From Sinohyriopsis cumingii (lineage: Eukaryota; Mollusca; Bivalvia; Unionida; Unionidae): a stretch of 64,000 nucleotides of DNA. A model generated the notes under the pieces. It was not told the origin of the DNA. It did no database searches and saw only the letters and a list, made by a program, of their open reading frames with translations. The first letter of the stretch is position 1. Each line of letters opens with the position of its first letter. The DNA lies in NCBI GenBank assembly GCA_028554795.2, contig CM068828.1, forward strand, positions 15,738,814 to 15,802,813, in the 5' to 3' direction. Made by a program: the position numbers and the translations under genes. Positions 42,541 to 54,747 of this stretch are shown here, piece after piece.

Positions 42541-44796
42541 TTCAAAGCATATTTGTATGTTACCTTCGACAACACACGTTGTCTTCGTTTTCTTATTAGT
42601 TTCAACTACTGAACTGGCGCCATTGTCTTCGTCAATCTTCGTCAATCTTGATTCTATTAGGTTTGCTTGAAGGACTGAATTAAACGGACCGATTTTTCAA
42701 ACCTTATAAGGAAAATTAGTTTATTTCGTGAACATACGTGTTTACCTCCCATTAACATGGCTGAAAAAGGTACAAATAAAATGGAGCAAAAAATGATTCA
42801 TATATGTATATAATGCTCATATATATCCCTGAAATCTATTATCGCTTTCAATTATTCATAACTATCTACTTAATTTGTATGCACATTGATAATGAATAAA
42901 AATTTCGGGATACATGAGAATAATTGAATGTTTCTATTTACAATACGATTTCCATCATTCTGACTGGACATCCACATTTGAAGTTCTATTGTTAATACCT
43001 GAATGAACCGAACAGAATATATTAGTATAGTCACGACCACTGGTTAGGGTTAACACGCTTCTTAATGATGTAATCTTGCATTTAATTAGCTGAACCTGTT
43101 ATAAATCTATAAGGCATACGTGTTGTCCAATTTCGATCAAACTTGGATTAGAAGCATATATCATCAGGATCTTGGAACAGTTCGATAATCAGCTTTCCAC
43201 TATTCTGGAAACCGTATTTTTAATTTGAGACTTGGAATATTATGAACTATTTTGATAATGAACGATCAGCATACATGTTAAAGAAGCGAGTTATTATCTG
43301 ATTGGTTGAGTTTATTACCGCTCTGGACCCATCTGATCCGTTATTGATCAAATCTGAAATTAAGACTTCTATTATCAAGATTTCTTGGAGCTTGGTTGGT
43401 GTCCTTGGAGCGTAGTGTTTCCTTCACTCAAATCTAGGTGATAGACATGCGCGATTTATCGTCTTCGATTGCCTAGTGGTGCACTTACAAAACAGATATG
43501 TGCTATCAAGTTAAGGTTTCAAGGTTTCACCCATTTAAAGCTATTCAAAAGAAACACTTGATATGCAACATATTTATCATTCAGTGAATTATATTGGACC
43601 ATTTTATATCACTATTAGTGTTAACAAGAGAAGAGCAAGGTTGTGTTATGCTTGTCTCCAAAGTTCTATTGCGAAGAAAGTTTAATAAAAGCAAGGCAAA
43701 ATATGAACATACTAAACACCAATCTTTTTTTCAAGTACACTTGTGTCAATCAGGTATTGTTACATTTTCTTTTCTTCCAAATTTTGTTTGTGTTGGTCAA
43801 AAAATGAGATCTACTGATCCAGCGTATGTGTCATAACTTATTAGATATTTCTACTCGTATCGTCTATTTTAAGTTTTACACAGAATGCCACCTGGACATC
43901 GGACAAATTTTTAAAATTTTCTTCGTCTGCACAATCGCAATCAGCGATACAAAACACCTTTACAAGGTACTTTGAACAGGGAAATATATAATTTAAGTGA
44001 CCTGGAAGGTGAACTGTGTTAGGTACACTGCTAAACTGCTAACTGAAAAGAAAAGAAAAACAGTATGTATTAGAAAATTAGCTGCAACCACAAACTATTT
44101 AAACATGTACAAATCAGCGTAACCCACGTACGTCAGTTCTGGAATTACAGAATCTCAAAGCTATTACACCTAATGGCAGTGCTGCAGCTATAGCTAGCGA
44201 CTTTAGTTATATTAAATTTAATATGTTGTGATTTGTTTTGATTTTAAATTTGTTTTGTTTTATGTATACTAGTATTTTTTGTTGAGATCGTTTTAGGTCT
44301 CCAAAATAAAATAGAAACAATTGTTTCTATTTTGTATGATCAATGTATTCATCTAAAGCGGCTTGAAAAAGATCAAGTCACCAAAAAGTGACTAGTCAAT
44401 CAAACAATCAATGACAATAAATACTCAAATATTAAAACTGCAATAAAACAATGAGGACATTTGTAAACCAAACCATTGTGGATGTTCCATTACTTTACAC
44501 TTGTATACATAATGAAGCAGCCCTATCTAAAATGGTATATGAATTCGTTCGTTTTCTTTGTCAACATTTTATAGCTTGGTTTTCAGATCTATGTTGTCGA
44601 TTGCATCAATAAATAAATAAATAAATAAATTAAAATTAAAAATAAATAAATTAAAATTAAAAATAACTAAATTAATTAAAATTAAAAATAACTAAATTAA
44701 CTAAAATCAAAAATAAATAAAATTAAAATTAAAAATAAATAAATTAAAAATAAATAAAAATAAATAATAAATAAATTAAACATAAATTAAAATAAA

Positions 44797-44867
<71 letters not shown>

Positions 44868-47800
44868 GCACACAGCATATTTGTGGCCTTGGTTACAAGA
44901 CAGTGGAAATGGACCAAATGTATAAAATACAGAGCGAGACCTTTCAGGACATGCATTAAAGAGCCGATCTATTGTCTATATCGTGAACGAACTATATAGC
45001 TGGCATTTATTCCACTTAAGGATATTCCATTATTCTGAACGAAAATCCGATCCAGTCTGGTTCGGTTTGGTGTTGCATCCTCCTAATCACTTCAAAATTT
45101 ATTATTAATGGCTAACCGATTTTACCGTATTGCCTAATAGTCTTTGGTGCAAAAGGAAGTTGACAGGCATTACTAGTTGCATGGAGAAAATTCATAGATA
45201 TGAAAGTATCAATTTTGAGCGAGTGTAAAATTTTGAAAAAACAATAGACCAATACAGGTTTTCGTACCTTGCTTTAGGAATTGCTGTCGAGGTTGTTCAG
45301 GGCCGACTAGAATCCTTTCATTTGCAAACAGCGTGCAGAAAAACTCGTGTTCAATTTCACCAACTTCAATTGAAATTCACTTTTCCTTGCCTCCGAATGG
45401 ACTGTTCATAAGTGTCGGTGGCATTTCTTTGTCACTACATACAGTCTCCGTATAGCTTGTACACCCTATCAAAGTCTGGACAAAAAGTTATGGAACTACT
45501 TTTATTACAAGTTATTATTTCACACTCACTCCTAAATGGTGCAGGTACGTAATTGAAAGAAATAGGACATCCCTACAACCATGTTGTTGAGCCATTTCGT
45601 AACGGAGTACAATCCCCCACCCACCAGTACGGAATTGTGCATTACCAAAAGCCCTTAATCGTACAAATAAACTTACAAAAGCATTAAATTATTTTATCAA
45701 GAGAACATGCAAGTTGCGTTGAGGATTGGAAGGCCTAACATGGCCTGTAGTACGAAAAATGTGAAATATTTGACCTCTTAGTTTAAGATTAAAGCTACGC
45801 AGGTCTCCAAGGGATCCTTTAATATTCCCGACTGACGCGTTATACATGTTTAGGGCCTGGATAAGATTTAAATCGATATTCTTGGCTGGATTATCAACAC
45901 ACTTCATGTGACCGTAGCAGTGACAGGTAAGAAAGACGTTTCTTTAATGCATCTAACATTCAAGTTGAAACAACGTTAGTGTAACAATATGAAACGGATT
46001 AGGGTCAGATTATTACAATGAAGACACCAAGAATGACAAATGAAAATACGATGTTTATTTATAGATGATTAAAGATTGAAAAATCCTACTCCAAATTTGT
46101 ACGTATAAATGCCAAGACTGGATTGTGGACACAATGATGAACGCCGAGTTAACACCGAGTTAACTGAGCAGTAACTGAAGTAATATAACGAATAATGATA
46201 CGGTTCCAACTTTTACGAATTGTAAGATGTAATATAAAACGAACAGTCAAAAACAAATGAAATTAAAAATTAGAACAAGAAGAAACAATCATTCAAACAA
46301 TGATATGCGAGTTTCAAAACAATGATATGGCTTCACTAAAATAGTGATACCTGGTTTCATAAAAATAATGACTGTTGCTCAAATAATGATAACCGATTTA
46401 ATATAAACTGGGACACATCTTGCGGAGTCCAATTCATAAACACAAGGTAATTTCTGCCCCACCATACTGCCGGATAATCAAGAAGAAACCACGAATGGTA
46501 CGCCCCTCAGACTACCCAATGATTTGTAAAACCTCTTGTTCCCTGCATAACCGTTGGTTCTGAAACTTTGTTCCCTCAACACGAAATAACCACCCTCTTC
46601 CTCAGGTCCAGCGTCACCGCTGACAGCAGCACACCGGGTATATACCAGCCCAAATTAGCACCACGGCTAAAACACCTACTATACGGTGCAAACACAAAGA
46701 TTCAGCATAGTTCTGTCACTTACGCTCTATTGTTCCGTCGCCCCTTCAGCCCTTTACTTTTCAGCTGAAATTATAATATCTAAGCCCGTATAAAATTATT
46801 GACACGGTCATGTATAAATTGCAATGACGTTCGTGACCCATGCGCGTAAGTGGAGTTGATCATTTTATAAAAATCATCCGGACTGCCATATAAGTTTATC
46901 ATAATAATCAGGTTCATATGTGAACCTCTATCTGACGAGAATCTTGCAATAACATTCTCTCAACCCTGAATTCATGCAACATTTATATGAATACAATCCT
47001 TCTGTTTAGTTATATACTGGTGAACCTGAAAACAAAATCTAACACTGCATTACACAGTTCGGAACTATAAAAAATGCACGATAAATATCAGAATAAAACA
47101 AGTCTATCCTATAATATAGATAAGAAAATACAATTCACATACCTCCACAGTTGGAGATATTGCGCCGTAAAGAGGACCGCTCAATTACAAGACTTTCCGT
47201 AATCTGTAGTTTGAATATTCGTACCTTTAGCCTATATGTAGATTGGTTATGTTCCAATGCATAGCCAGTGCGCTGAAGGTAGTATCGGTTTTCCCATCGT
47301 AAGCACTTCACTCGTGCAACATGAAGTGAACCGAACTCATTACGTGGAAACAATTATAGGTTACTACATTTGTATGGCAAAATATGAACGAGTTTTTCGG
47401 ATGTAAATACTGCACGACCTTGGGAGTGCAGTATATCCATTTGACAAAACCAGTACATATTTTCTTATACAAAAATGCAGTAACCTTTTAATTATATGCT
47501 CATTTTCTTATTCTACCTAATGCTTAATTATATTAACAAAATACACCACAAGAAACAAAGTAACTAAATGTATGCCGTATTCTAAACTAAAAACACAAGC
47601 GCAGATTCATCATTACACAACAACAACATTATTACTGTGCACAGAACTCCGACCAGATACATTTGAACTTAGAAAGAAAATGGCGTGTCTAGATAAAATT
47701 GAAATTCGGAGTCATATTGTGAATGAATGCGCATTGCAACAACTTTTCCATTTGATCTGGAATGAATAGATTTTGGTATTTTGTTTCAATTCTACGAAAT

Positions 47801-48905
47801 TTCGTGAGTATGGACTGGATTTTTATGTGACAATTCCACATGAAATACATCGGATTGAAGAAGCGAGGGAGAAGCGCGTTGACATCTGCAAATGTGTTTC
47901 TGTTTCTGTCATTGAATGTTTGAAATCATAATGTGTTAAAAATATGAAGTCTTTCAATTGCAATTATCAAAACGACGCTATGGAATTTAATGTTTATTTC
48001 ATTTTGAGTGCGGTAAGGAGGATGTAATTGAACATATATTTGAAATTGCAGTACAATTTCGAAATGTGTAATCAAGGTTGAGAACCTATGACATTGCTCA
48101 TGTAATTCTGATTTGCAGAACTTAGAAAGTACATTTTGAGGAAATTCCGGATATAAAACTGTAAGTATACATTTTGTCATTCTTATTACCAGCTAAAGAA
48201 GACAGTATATGCCTTGCAACTTGTATGTTATTTGTAAGGACCCTTTCTTGTGTCTACTGTATAGCTAGCCTAAACCAGAAACATTGTATCAAAAAAGTTA
48301 ACGCGGAATGTGCCAAAGTAGCTGGTTTGTGGCAGGCCACGAAACATCTGCTTTACTTCATTCAGAAACAAATTTAATCAACCAAAACGTAAAGCGCCTA
48401 CTATGCGAGTGTACATGATTTGTTTACAAATCAAAAGTGCTGGCATCTGCTTTCATTGTTTGTTTAAAATAGAAAGTAGTTCCTTTATGCACGTGAATGT
48501 AATATGAAGGTGTGCAGTATCGTAAAATACTGAACGATTCTGACAATGTAAAGTTAACAGACAATCGATGAGCATATAATAATGTATGATATAGATAAAC
48601 TACCCTCAGGTAACGCTGTACATATATACGATACCCGAGTGCATTCTATTCCAAATATTCATAAACAATAAATGTACACAATTCTATGACATTTAGGATC
48701 ATAGTAATATAATTTCGTACTGCTGTATATATGTAAATATGACCATATCACTAATAACCACGTAAAAGTTAAATTTTTTAAATATGAAAAACATTCCCTT
48801 TGTATATGTTGTGTGTATAGACCTGGAAGATGTCTACTAGCATATTTTCCAAATTCAAACTGTTCTATTTTGGGCGAAACTTGTAGTAGGGAAAACAATG
48901 AATGA
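42541..48905. other. Gene-poor host DNA between LINE and Element C
   Basis: No gene supported. Contents: A/T-rich low-complexity DNA (44605-44800), a (TA)n tract (44801-44862), and a short run of TAATGATA-type words spaced about 22 bp (46296-46400). A segment near 43130-43200 resembles a dispersed molluscan repeat but is too short to assign. Confidence 0.55.
44605..44862. repeat. AAAT/AAATTAAAAT low-complexity tract plus (TA)31
   Basis: 44605-44800 is a mixture of AAAT, AAATTAAAATT and AAATAAAT words. 44801-44862 is pure TA followed by CACACGCACACA. Confidence 0.95.
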
Positions 48906-48910
48906 AGTTT
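48906..48910. repeat. Target-site duplication of Element C, left copy
   Basis: AGTTT immediately before the left TIR, matching AGTTT at 61043-61047 immediately after the right TIR. Five bp is a normal target duplication for a retroviral-type integrase. Confidence 0.75.
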
Positions 48911-49140
48911 AGCAGCAGTGAGGGTGAACAGACTAATTTTGGAGCTAGTCTTCCTTGAACATTAAGCTTCATACGAAAAACAAATGAAAATACAAGGTCA
49001 ATAACGTCAAACCGAAGCCTCGAATAGACCGACATTTTCTCTAGTTGGGTTAGCTCATTTTATTACTTTATCATTGTCGCTCGTGTTTTCAAATTTGTAT
49101 GCGTGTTTGTTTACCCACCTGGACACTCATTGTTGGTCAT
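48911..49140 (+). repeat. Element C left terminal inverted repeat
   Basis: Inverse match to 60803-61042 and direct match to 31211-31450. It runs up to the 3' end of the ATPase gene. Confidence 0.92.
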
Positions 49141-49703
49141 TTTGAACTTAATCATATCCATATTCCCTGAACACCAAGTCTGATGAATATTTCGCAGAGT
49201 ATGTGTATCAACTCCATTAAACACAACTAAAATATTGCAGTTATCTCTGATTACTTTAATTATTTGTGTATATCGCTGAGTAACATAAATCACGTCTGAG
49301 TTTTAGTGTCTGCCTCGAGAAAATATCCGAGCTGGATTTGATTGTTTCGTCAGCATCACATTATCATATACTACGAGATTATTAATAAATCCATCGAGGT
49401 CATCTACAGATGGGGCTTCATCAATATTAGTGATAAAATCAATAATATCAAAATCATCCTCGTCCAACAATTTTGCATTTTCATTAAAATCTTTAAGTAC
49501 ATGGTAGCATCGCTGATCAACTACGACGGAGCAACTAAATATAAGTTATCCCACTAGAGCCATATCATTATCAAGCTAAGTAATAATTGCGTCTTACCAG
49601 ACCCAGATGGACCTATGATAATTGCTCTGATAGAATTTGGAAGCGCTGGATGATGTTTGATTGGTTCTTGCTTTCGTGTCGAAGAGAAATCAATGATATC
49701 CAT
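49111..49703 (-). pseudogene. ATP: Element C packaging ATPase
   Basis: From MDIIDFSSTRKQ (ATG 49701-49703). The Walker A motif IIIGPSGSGKTQLLLSLI is intact. A Walker-B-like LVVYDNVM lies near 49370, where the second acidic residue is Asn. The C-terminal part (YVTQRYTQIIKVIRDNCNIL, then VVFNGVDTHTLRNI) runs to 49111 and touches the TIR. At least two frameshifts or stops lie between. About 198 residues. Divergent from the PLA2 gene about 175 bp away. Confidence 0.8.
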
Positions 49704-49879
49704 GTTGTACATAAATATGAATTTATATTGTGTTCGAGGCAGACCATACACCCCCACCAGTGGATTAACAACAATAATAGCGAAAAATAAAAAGCGCGCA
49801 CTTACAGGCAAGTGTGTGAAATGTGGTACAAAAATAAAAAATTACCTCCCTTGACAAGTCAAAGAAAACAGGTGGTGAT

Positions 49880-50266
49880 ATGGCTGCTTCATTTGGACCA
49901 TTACCAGGAGCTCCATGGGCTAAATACCCAGGAGAAAAACATCTTCTTCGATATAATTATTGTGGTCCTGGAACCCGACTTGATATCCGACCTGACGAGA
50001 AAGATCAGCCAAGACCTGAGGAGTATCCAATAAATGGTATTGATCAAGAATATCACGTTCATTATGTTGCGTATAAGAATAAGGAGATACAACAACGACA
50101 TATTGCAGATGTCAAGTTGATTCACTCGTTAAATTCCATTAAAAAACAATCTCTCAGAGAAAAACTTGCTAGTTTCCTAGTAAAATCCGCGATGAAAGGT
50201 AAACTAGTATTATGGGCTGGTAATTATTCAACCGATTATTATTATAATGGAATCGATTTATTATAG
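49880..50266 (+). CDS. Parvovirus-type phospholipase A2 domain protein
   Basis: An intact 128-residue frame. Residues 24-31 (RYNYCGPG) form the calcium-loop motif and residues 50-67 (PINGIDQEYHVHYVAYKN) correspond to the catalytic helix of the viral PLA2 family seen in parvovirus capsid proteins and adintoviruses. The expected His-Asp pair reads His61-Tyr62, so the calcium-binding Asp is missing; the usual Cys in the helix is Tyr58. A C-terminal helix-rich part follows. In the family this domain helps virions leave endosomes. It overlaps the integrase start by 20 nt. Confidence 0.75.
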   Translation: MAASFGPLPGAPWAKYPGEKHLLRYNYCGPGTRLDIRPDEKDQPRPEEYPINGIDQEYHVHYVAYKNKEIQQRHIADVKLIHSLNSIKKQSLREKLASFLVKSAMKGKLVLWAGNYSTDYYYNGIDLL

Positions 50267-51003
50267 CCCAAGAGAATATTGGAGTGGTAGAGCAGAGATT
50301 AGTAAACTTGCTGATGCAGCAAATGTCACACGTTCTGTTGCTTCAAATTGGTTAGCAAGAGAGGCGATAGGGCACATTTTATCTACCACAACCAAAACTA
50401 ATTCAGTACCCACAGTGTGCTGTCAGAGCTCCCAGTCAAGTTCATCAAGCAGATATTTTGTTTTTACCACACGATAATATTAAAATTGATATACGTCAAT
50501 TACGCACATGCAAATAAGCGTTGACTGTCGTTGATGTTGCAAGTAGGTATCAAGAAGCAGAATCACTATCATCTAAAACAGCAGCTGAAGTTGCATCTGC
50601 GTTTGAACGAATTTATCAACGTGGTGGCCTACGATGGTCACAGTTGCTACATGTTTATCTTGGCAAGGAATTTATTGGTGCATTATCATCTCTGATGAAA
50701 AAACATAACGTCAAAATCAAACGAGGACGTACAGCAAATCATCGCGATCAGGTAATTTTTGAACGATTTAGTCGAACACTTGCTGAGCGATTGTTTGGAT
50801 ATCAGTATGAGAAGAAAATAATTCAGAAAGATATGAGATCTCGTGAATGGGTTGGAAGTCTATTAAGTGTAATAGCTACGTTAAATAATGAAATTACTCG
50901 CGCAATTTCTATGCAACCCATCAATGCAATCACAAAAAATCACATATCAATACAATGACATGACTCCTTCTCAAAACAACCAGTATTAGGTAATGTGACT
51001 GTA

Positions 51004-51101
<98 letters not shown>

Positions 51102-51304
51102 ACCTGGTGAACTTAAAGGTGGTAAAAAAAGCAACTGATCCTATTTGGAGTGTGACGACATATAACATTTCCAGTGTGATAAGATCCACCGGTAGGCCTG
51201 CTATCGTTATGCTAGATTCAACTGCTCCTCAACGTGGATTTGTACCTGAACAATTACAAATAATTGCTGAGGATACGCAATTACCACCGCGTTCACCTTT
51301 GTGA
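50247..51304 (+). pseudogene. INT: Element C integrase with (TA)n expansion in its reading frame
   Basis: N-terminus IYYSPREYWSGRAEISKLAD, then the core. The first Asp is kept in QADILFLPHDN (near 50455). The second Asp is replaced by Tyr (TAT, 50656-50658) before the expected GKEF. Glu is kept in FERFSRTLAERL (50761-50763), 35 codons from that Tyr. A stop lies at 50956-50958. The frame continues to [10 protein letters not shown], where a 93-bp TA tract adds 31 in-frame Tyr/Ile codons, then GPGELKGG, an A-run frameshift, and the C-terminal domain [12 protein letters not shown] to PPRSPL (stop 51302-51304). Confidence 0.85.
51007..51099. repeat. (TA)n tract inside the integrase gene
   Basis: 93 bp of pure TA, exactly 31 codons, in frame with the flanking integrase codons on both sides. 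It sits where the domain reads Val-Arg-Tyr before the GPGEL motif, so it probably grew from a short TATATA-type codon run. Confidence 0.9.
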
Positions 51305-51499
51305 ACTGACGCCTCGACGTCGATTACACTCAAGACAGGTTAGCATCACATTTTCGCATGTGTGACCAAAACTCCTATCTACGGTAAACTGTCTTGGTTT
51401 ATTATTTCAATACTGCCATAACATTACTGTATTACAGCTCGCACAATGATTATTCGGTTGTTATTTCAGCGTCATGATAAAATCAGCGTCGAGATCAAA

Positions 51500-53160
51500 T
51501 TCGCGCTTACTTTTTTGTACAATGTAGTTTATGATCATATGATCCTCATTGGGTAAATTTGCCAATTATTTTTCTGCCAAGATCTTTTGCGATTTTATTC
51601 TCAAAATCAGTTACATCAGAATATTTCTTTTGTTGTGGTAACCAAACTTATTGCTGGGGACTATATGATATAATTGTTTCACTTACAACCAACCATATCA
51701 ATATTTTTACATCAAGCATATATCGTAATAAAACTGTTGGAGCCCAAACCGAACAGCGACAATAGAATGATGACCTTCGGCAAACTTTAATGATGTAATT
51801 CGTGTAAATCCATTTATATCAAAATCTGCTAGAGGTCCATTTAGCGATACTCTGGTCATCTCGTGTGTTAGATGTCCAGTTCTCTTAAAATATTTAGAAC
51901 ACTCTCCCATTCCAAGAAAACTTCCGGGATAACACGCAACCATATCAGCCGAGATAACATCCTTATATTCGTACCTCGTATTCCATAATCCACCGTGCCC
52001 GTATTCGACACAGCTTGATATTATATCCCCGAGAAAATTAAACGGAGTTGTTTCCATGAATATTTCTCTCTTGCAAAATGAGCCGCGATTGATGGAATCG
52101 AAAAACAATTACTGAGCAACTTTTCACGATCGTTGGTGTATTTTGACGCAAGATCATCATTAGGTCTTACAAACTGATCAAATTTATTTTCTTCGATATC
52201 GATACTTCCATCAGGTTTAATTAATTCGTCAGGATTTTCTTCGGAACTTTGAAATAACCAGGCTGATACAGGATCATTCTTACTTATTTCGTTAATAAAA
52301 TCAAATATTTCTCCTTGGTAAAATCTAACGGTTCTCTTGGAAATATTGTTATAGCAGAAGTCTGCGCCTTATGATCAACAATATTTATCTGAGCTCCTTT
52401 CGATAAATAGTTCGGCTCGTATAATACTTCTCCTGTTATTGTTTTTACTTTTACTGTGAATGTAATTTTTCGAACTTAGCAACATCATTTATTGTAGCTC
52501 CTTTTTTATCTTTGACTGATTCAGCCCATTTGTTTATTTTTTCACGTCGTAGATCTGTTAGTTTCTTTCCACGTGTTGCATTTGTAAAATGTTCTATTAC
52601 TCAATCGGCTACACGATTTATTTTCGAAAATGTCTTTGGTTTGAGATGATCAAGGCTTGCTTTATCATTTATCGGATATATTGCATCAATGACTGCAGTC
52701 ACAGGATACGCTCGTTTATGATATGGTTTTTCAATACCAGTCAAAATTCCTGGTTTGGAATTGTTATTTAACGTAACAATATTTCCAGTGTGAAGACGGA
52801 CAGGGTCACGTTTGTCATGGATAATCCAAGTATTGTATAGCTCCGCAATAGATTTTACTCTAAAAAATATCTTTCATTGTCGAGATAATTAATAATCGTC
52901 GCCGCTCGTTGGTCATTCATTGTAGCATCGATAACACCATCGATGTAACGCAGGATCCTGAATGTTAACCACACATGAGATGCACCATCACCTCGAAAGT
53001 CTTTCTTGATGTCATGAATACTTTTAATCAGAGTTTTTGTCGGATCAACCAGAGCTCGTCTCGGCAACTTTGGGTTTCTTCTGTCAAGATCGAATCTAGC
53101 TTTAAGAGGTTTGATTGTAGATAATCTCTCAAACTCCTCTATATTATAATTAAGGCAAAT
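51500..53160 (-). pseudogene. POLB: Element C DNA polymerase B, truncated before motif C
   Basis: The N-terminal part (52855-53160) reads KLPRRALVDPTKTLIKSI and GDGASHVWLTFRILRYIDGV. A broken middle follows, then 51707-52108 with GLWNTRYEYKDVISADMVAC and YPGSFLGMGE (palm motif A, Asp kept) and a THEMTRVSLNGPL segment. It fades near IGKFTQ (about 51550). The later palm motifs including the catalytic DTD, and any C-terminal domain, are missing. The next recognisable sequence is the integrase end at 51304, in convergent orientation. About 1.6 kb remain of a gene usually over 3 kb. Confidence 0.75.
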
Positions 53161-53233
53161 ATATATTTAGATTGAAGTATAATCTATATATATATATATA
53201 AAGGTTCAGACAAAGAATAATTGAAAATGGTCA

Positions 53234-53401
53234 ATGATCGGCTCTACAACTCCTTGTAGCAAGACCTGCGTAAATGAAAAATGTGGACCTCACATACAAA
53301 TCGTGCGAAGAGGGAGTCTAGTACCTAAGCCGTGTTTGAAGTGTGGTGTTGGGGTTAGAGGAGAAACGCAATTGTGTGGTGGAAACAAAATACGGATCTG
53401 A
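53234..53401 (+). CDS. 55-residue Cys-rich zinc-ribbon-like ORF
   Basis: An intact frame, MIGSTTPCSKTCVNEKCG onward, stopping at TGA 53399-53401. Cysteines lie at 8, 12, 17, 34, 37 and 48 with His20; the CLKCG pair and PCSKTC look like halves of a zinc ribbon. It is divergent from the polymerase start with a TATATATATA stretch near 53190 between them. No counterpart remains in Element B. It could be a small transcription-factor-like protein; unproven. Confidence 0.45.
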   Translation: MIGSTTPCSKTCVNEKCGPHIQIVRRGSLVPKPCLKCGVGVRGETQLCGGNKIRI

Positions 53402-54481
53402 ACTATTTCCCAGATAAGCGTAAAAATATGTTCTCGCTACAGCTCAATAAACTGTTTTTTTGCATTAACAGAAATTTTTCATCGCCGTATTCATCAATAA
53501 TCATATTAAAGCTAAATTGTTCTGTGTGTGGAAGTGTCAATATTGTTCTGACGGCACTTTTAATTATCTCTTTGTTGTATACAAAAACTCTAACGTGTTG
53601 ATTCATTATATAATACCCCTTGATTAAATCAAGAAATAATTGTTTGTAGTGTTGTAAAAAGCCAACTTCGACTCAGAAACAGGTTTTACCAAATCCTCTA
53701 CGAACGTGATGATTTATGATCTTACATATAGATTTAAATTCAAAACTTTATGTCTCAAATCAATAAAGTTTCTGGTCTGGTCAGGAAGTTTGAAATGTAT
53801 CCTTGATAATAGCGGATTATAACGTAGCTGATAAACCGGATTAATGGGTTCTTGTACGATCAAACATCCAGGAGGTACTTGAGGTGTGAATGTGCATAAA
53901 ATATATCCCTGCTCAGCCTGACTATATTTTTCCAGATCTACTTGATAGCTGCCATCAATTGCATCACATACAAGATTGACTGCGATCGTTGATGTTATAT
54001 TTACAATTCCAGGTGAAATATGACGACCTCCACTGTATGGATCATTGTTATACCTGAGAATACTACCGATGGGTTTATTTCTTCCCATGCGGCTAATAAT
54101 TATGGGATGTAATTATTGATAGTTTCATTGCTTTTTTTCAACTCGTCGGTATTAAATTCCGGTATTATGAATGTAGGTAATCGTTCCTCTGAAATTACAT
54201 ATGCGTCCAGGAATAATTGTTTTATTTTTAAAACATCAACTACTTCATCAATGCATTTAGTTACTTCGTGAGAATTATCAATTACATTTTCAATGATAAT
54301 TTTGTTGACAAACTCTAGATCAGATATAACCTAATTTAAATGCTGTATCGTTGCGATGATCTGCTACTTCGTATTGTCGCTGTAATATTGTGTGACACTT
54401 GAAAACAAATTTTGCAGTTTATCGAACACATTTTTGTATTCTGACTTGATGTCGTCGGAAAATGTATTATCTTCTTTATGT

Positions 54482-54494
54482 AATACTATTTCAC
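54482..54494. repeat. SINE target-site duplication, left copy
   Basis: AATACTATTTCAC, repeated exactly at 54748-54760. Confidence 0.95.
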
Positions 54495-54747
54495 TGGGCC
54501 CCGAGTGGCCGAGAGGTCTAAAGCGCTCTCCGTTACCGATCACTGCCATCTCACCTCTGTCTGCGTAGGTTCGAGTCTCGGATTCGGCCAATGTGGGTAT
54601 GTGAGAAAGCTTGGCAGTAGCTTCTCGAGGGTCGGTGGTTCTTTCCGGGGATTTCCTGGGTTCTTCCTCCCCCATTAATACTCGCCGCCATGTATAGCCT
54701 ATCGTTTGCTGAAAAATGGCGTTAAACCCTACAATAACAGCAACAAC
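54495..54747 (+). repeat. tRNA-derived SINE inside Element C
   Basis: 253 bp between exact 13-bp duplications. The head GGGCCCCGAGTGGCCGAGAG resembles a Leu/Ser-type tRNA box A; box B GGTTCGAGTCT lies at 54568-54578. The tail is TGGCGTTAAACCCTACAATA followed by ACAGCAACAAC. The GGCGTTAAAC tail is common in molluscan SINEs (from memory). The clean duplications show insertion after Element C was in place. Confidence 0.95.

Noticed and set aside
42385-42645. Asn-rich minus-strand frame
   Set aside because: Translation of the (ATT)n microsatellite.
46905-46930. Palindrome AGGTTCATATGTGAACCT as a regulatory site
   Set aside because: A single imperfectly placed palindrome in AT-rich DNA with no gene beside it; too little to support a function.
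54495-54580. Possible Leu/Ser tRNA gene
   Set aside because: Same reason: it is the tRNA-derived head of a SINE with 13-bp duplications.
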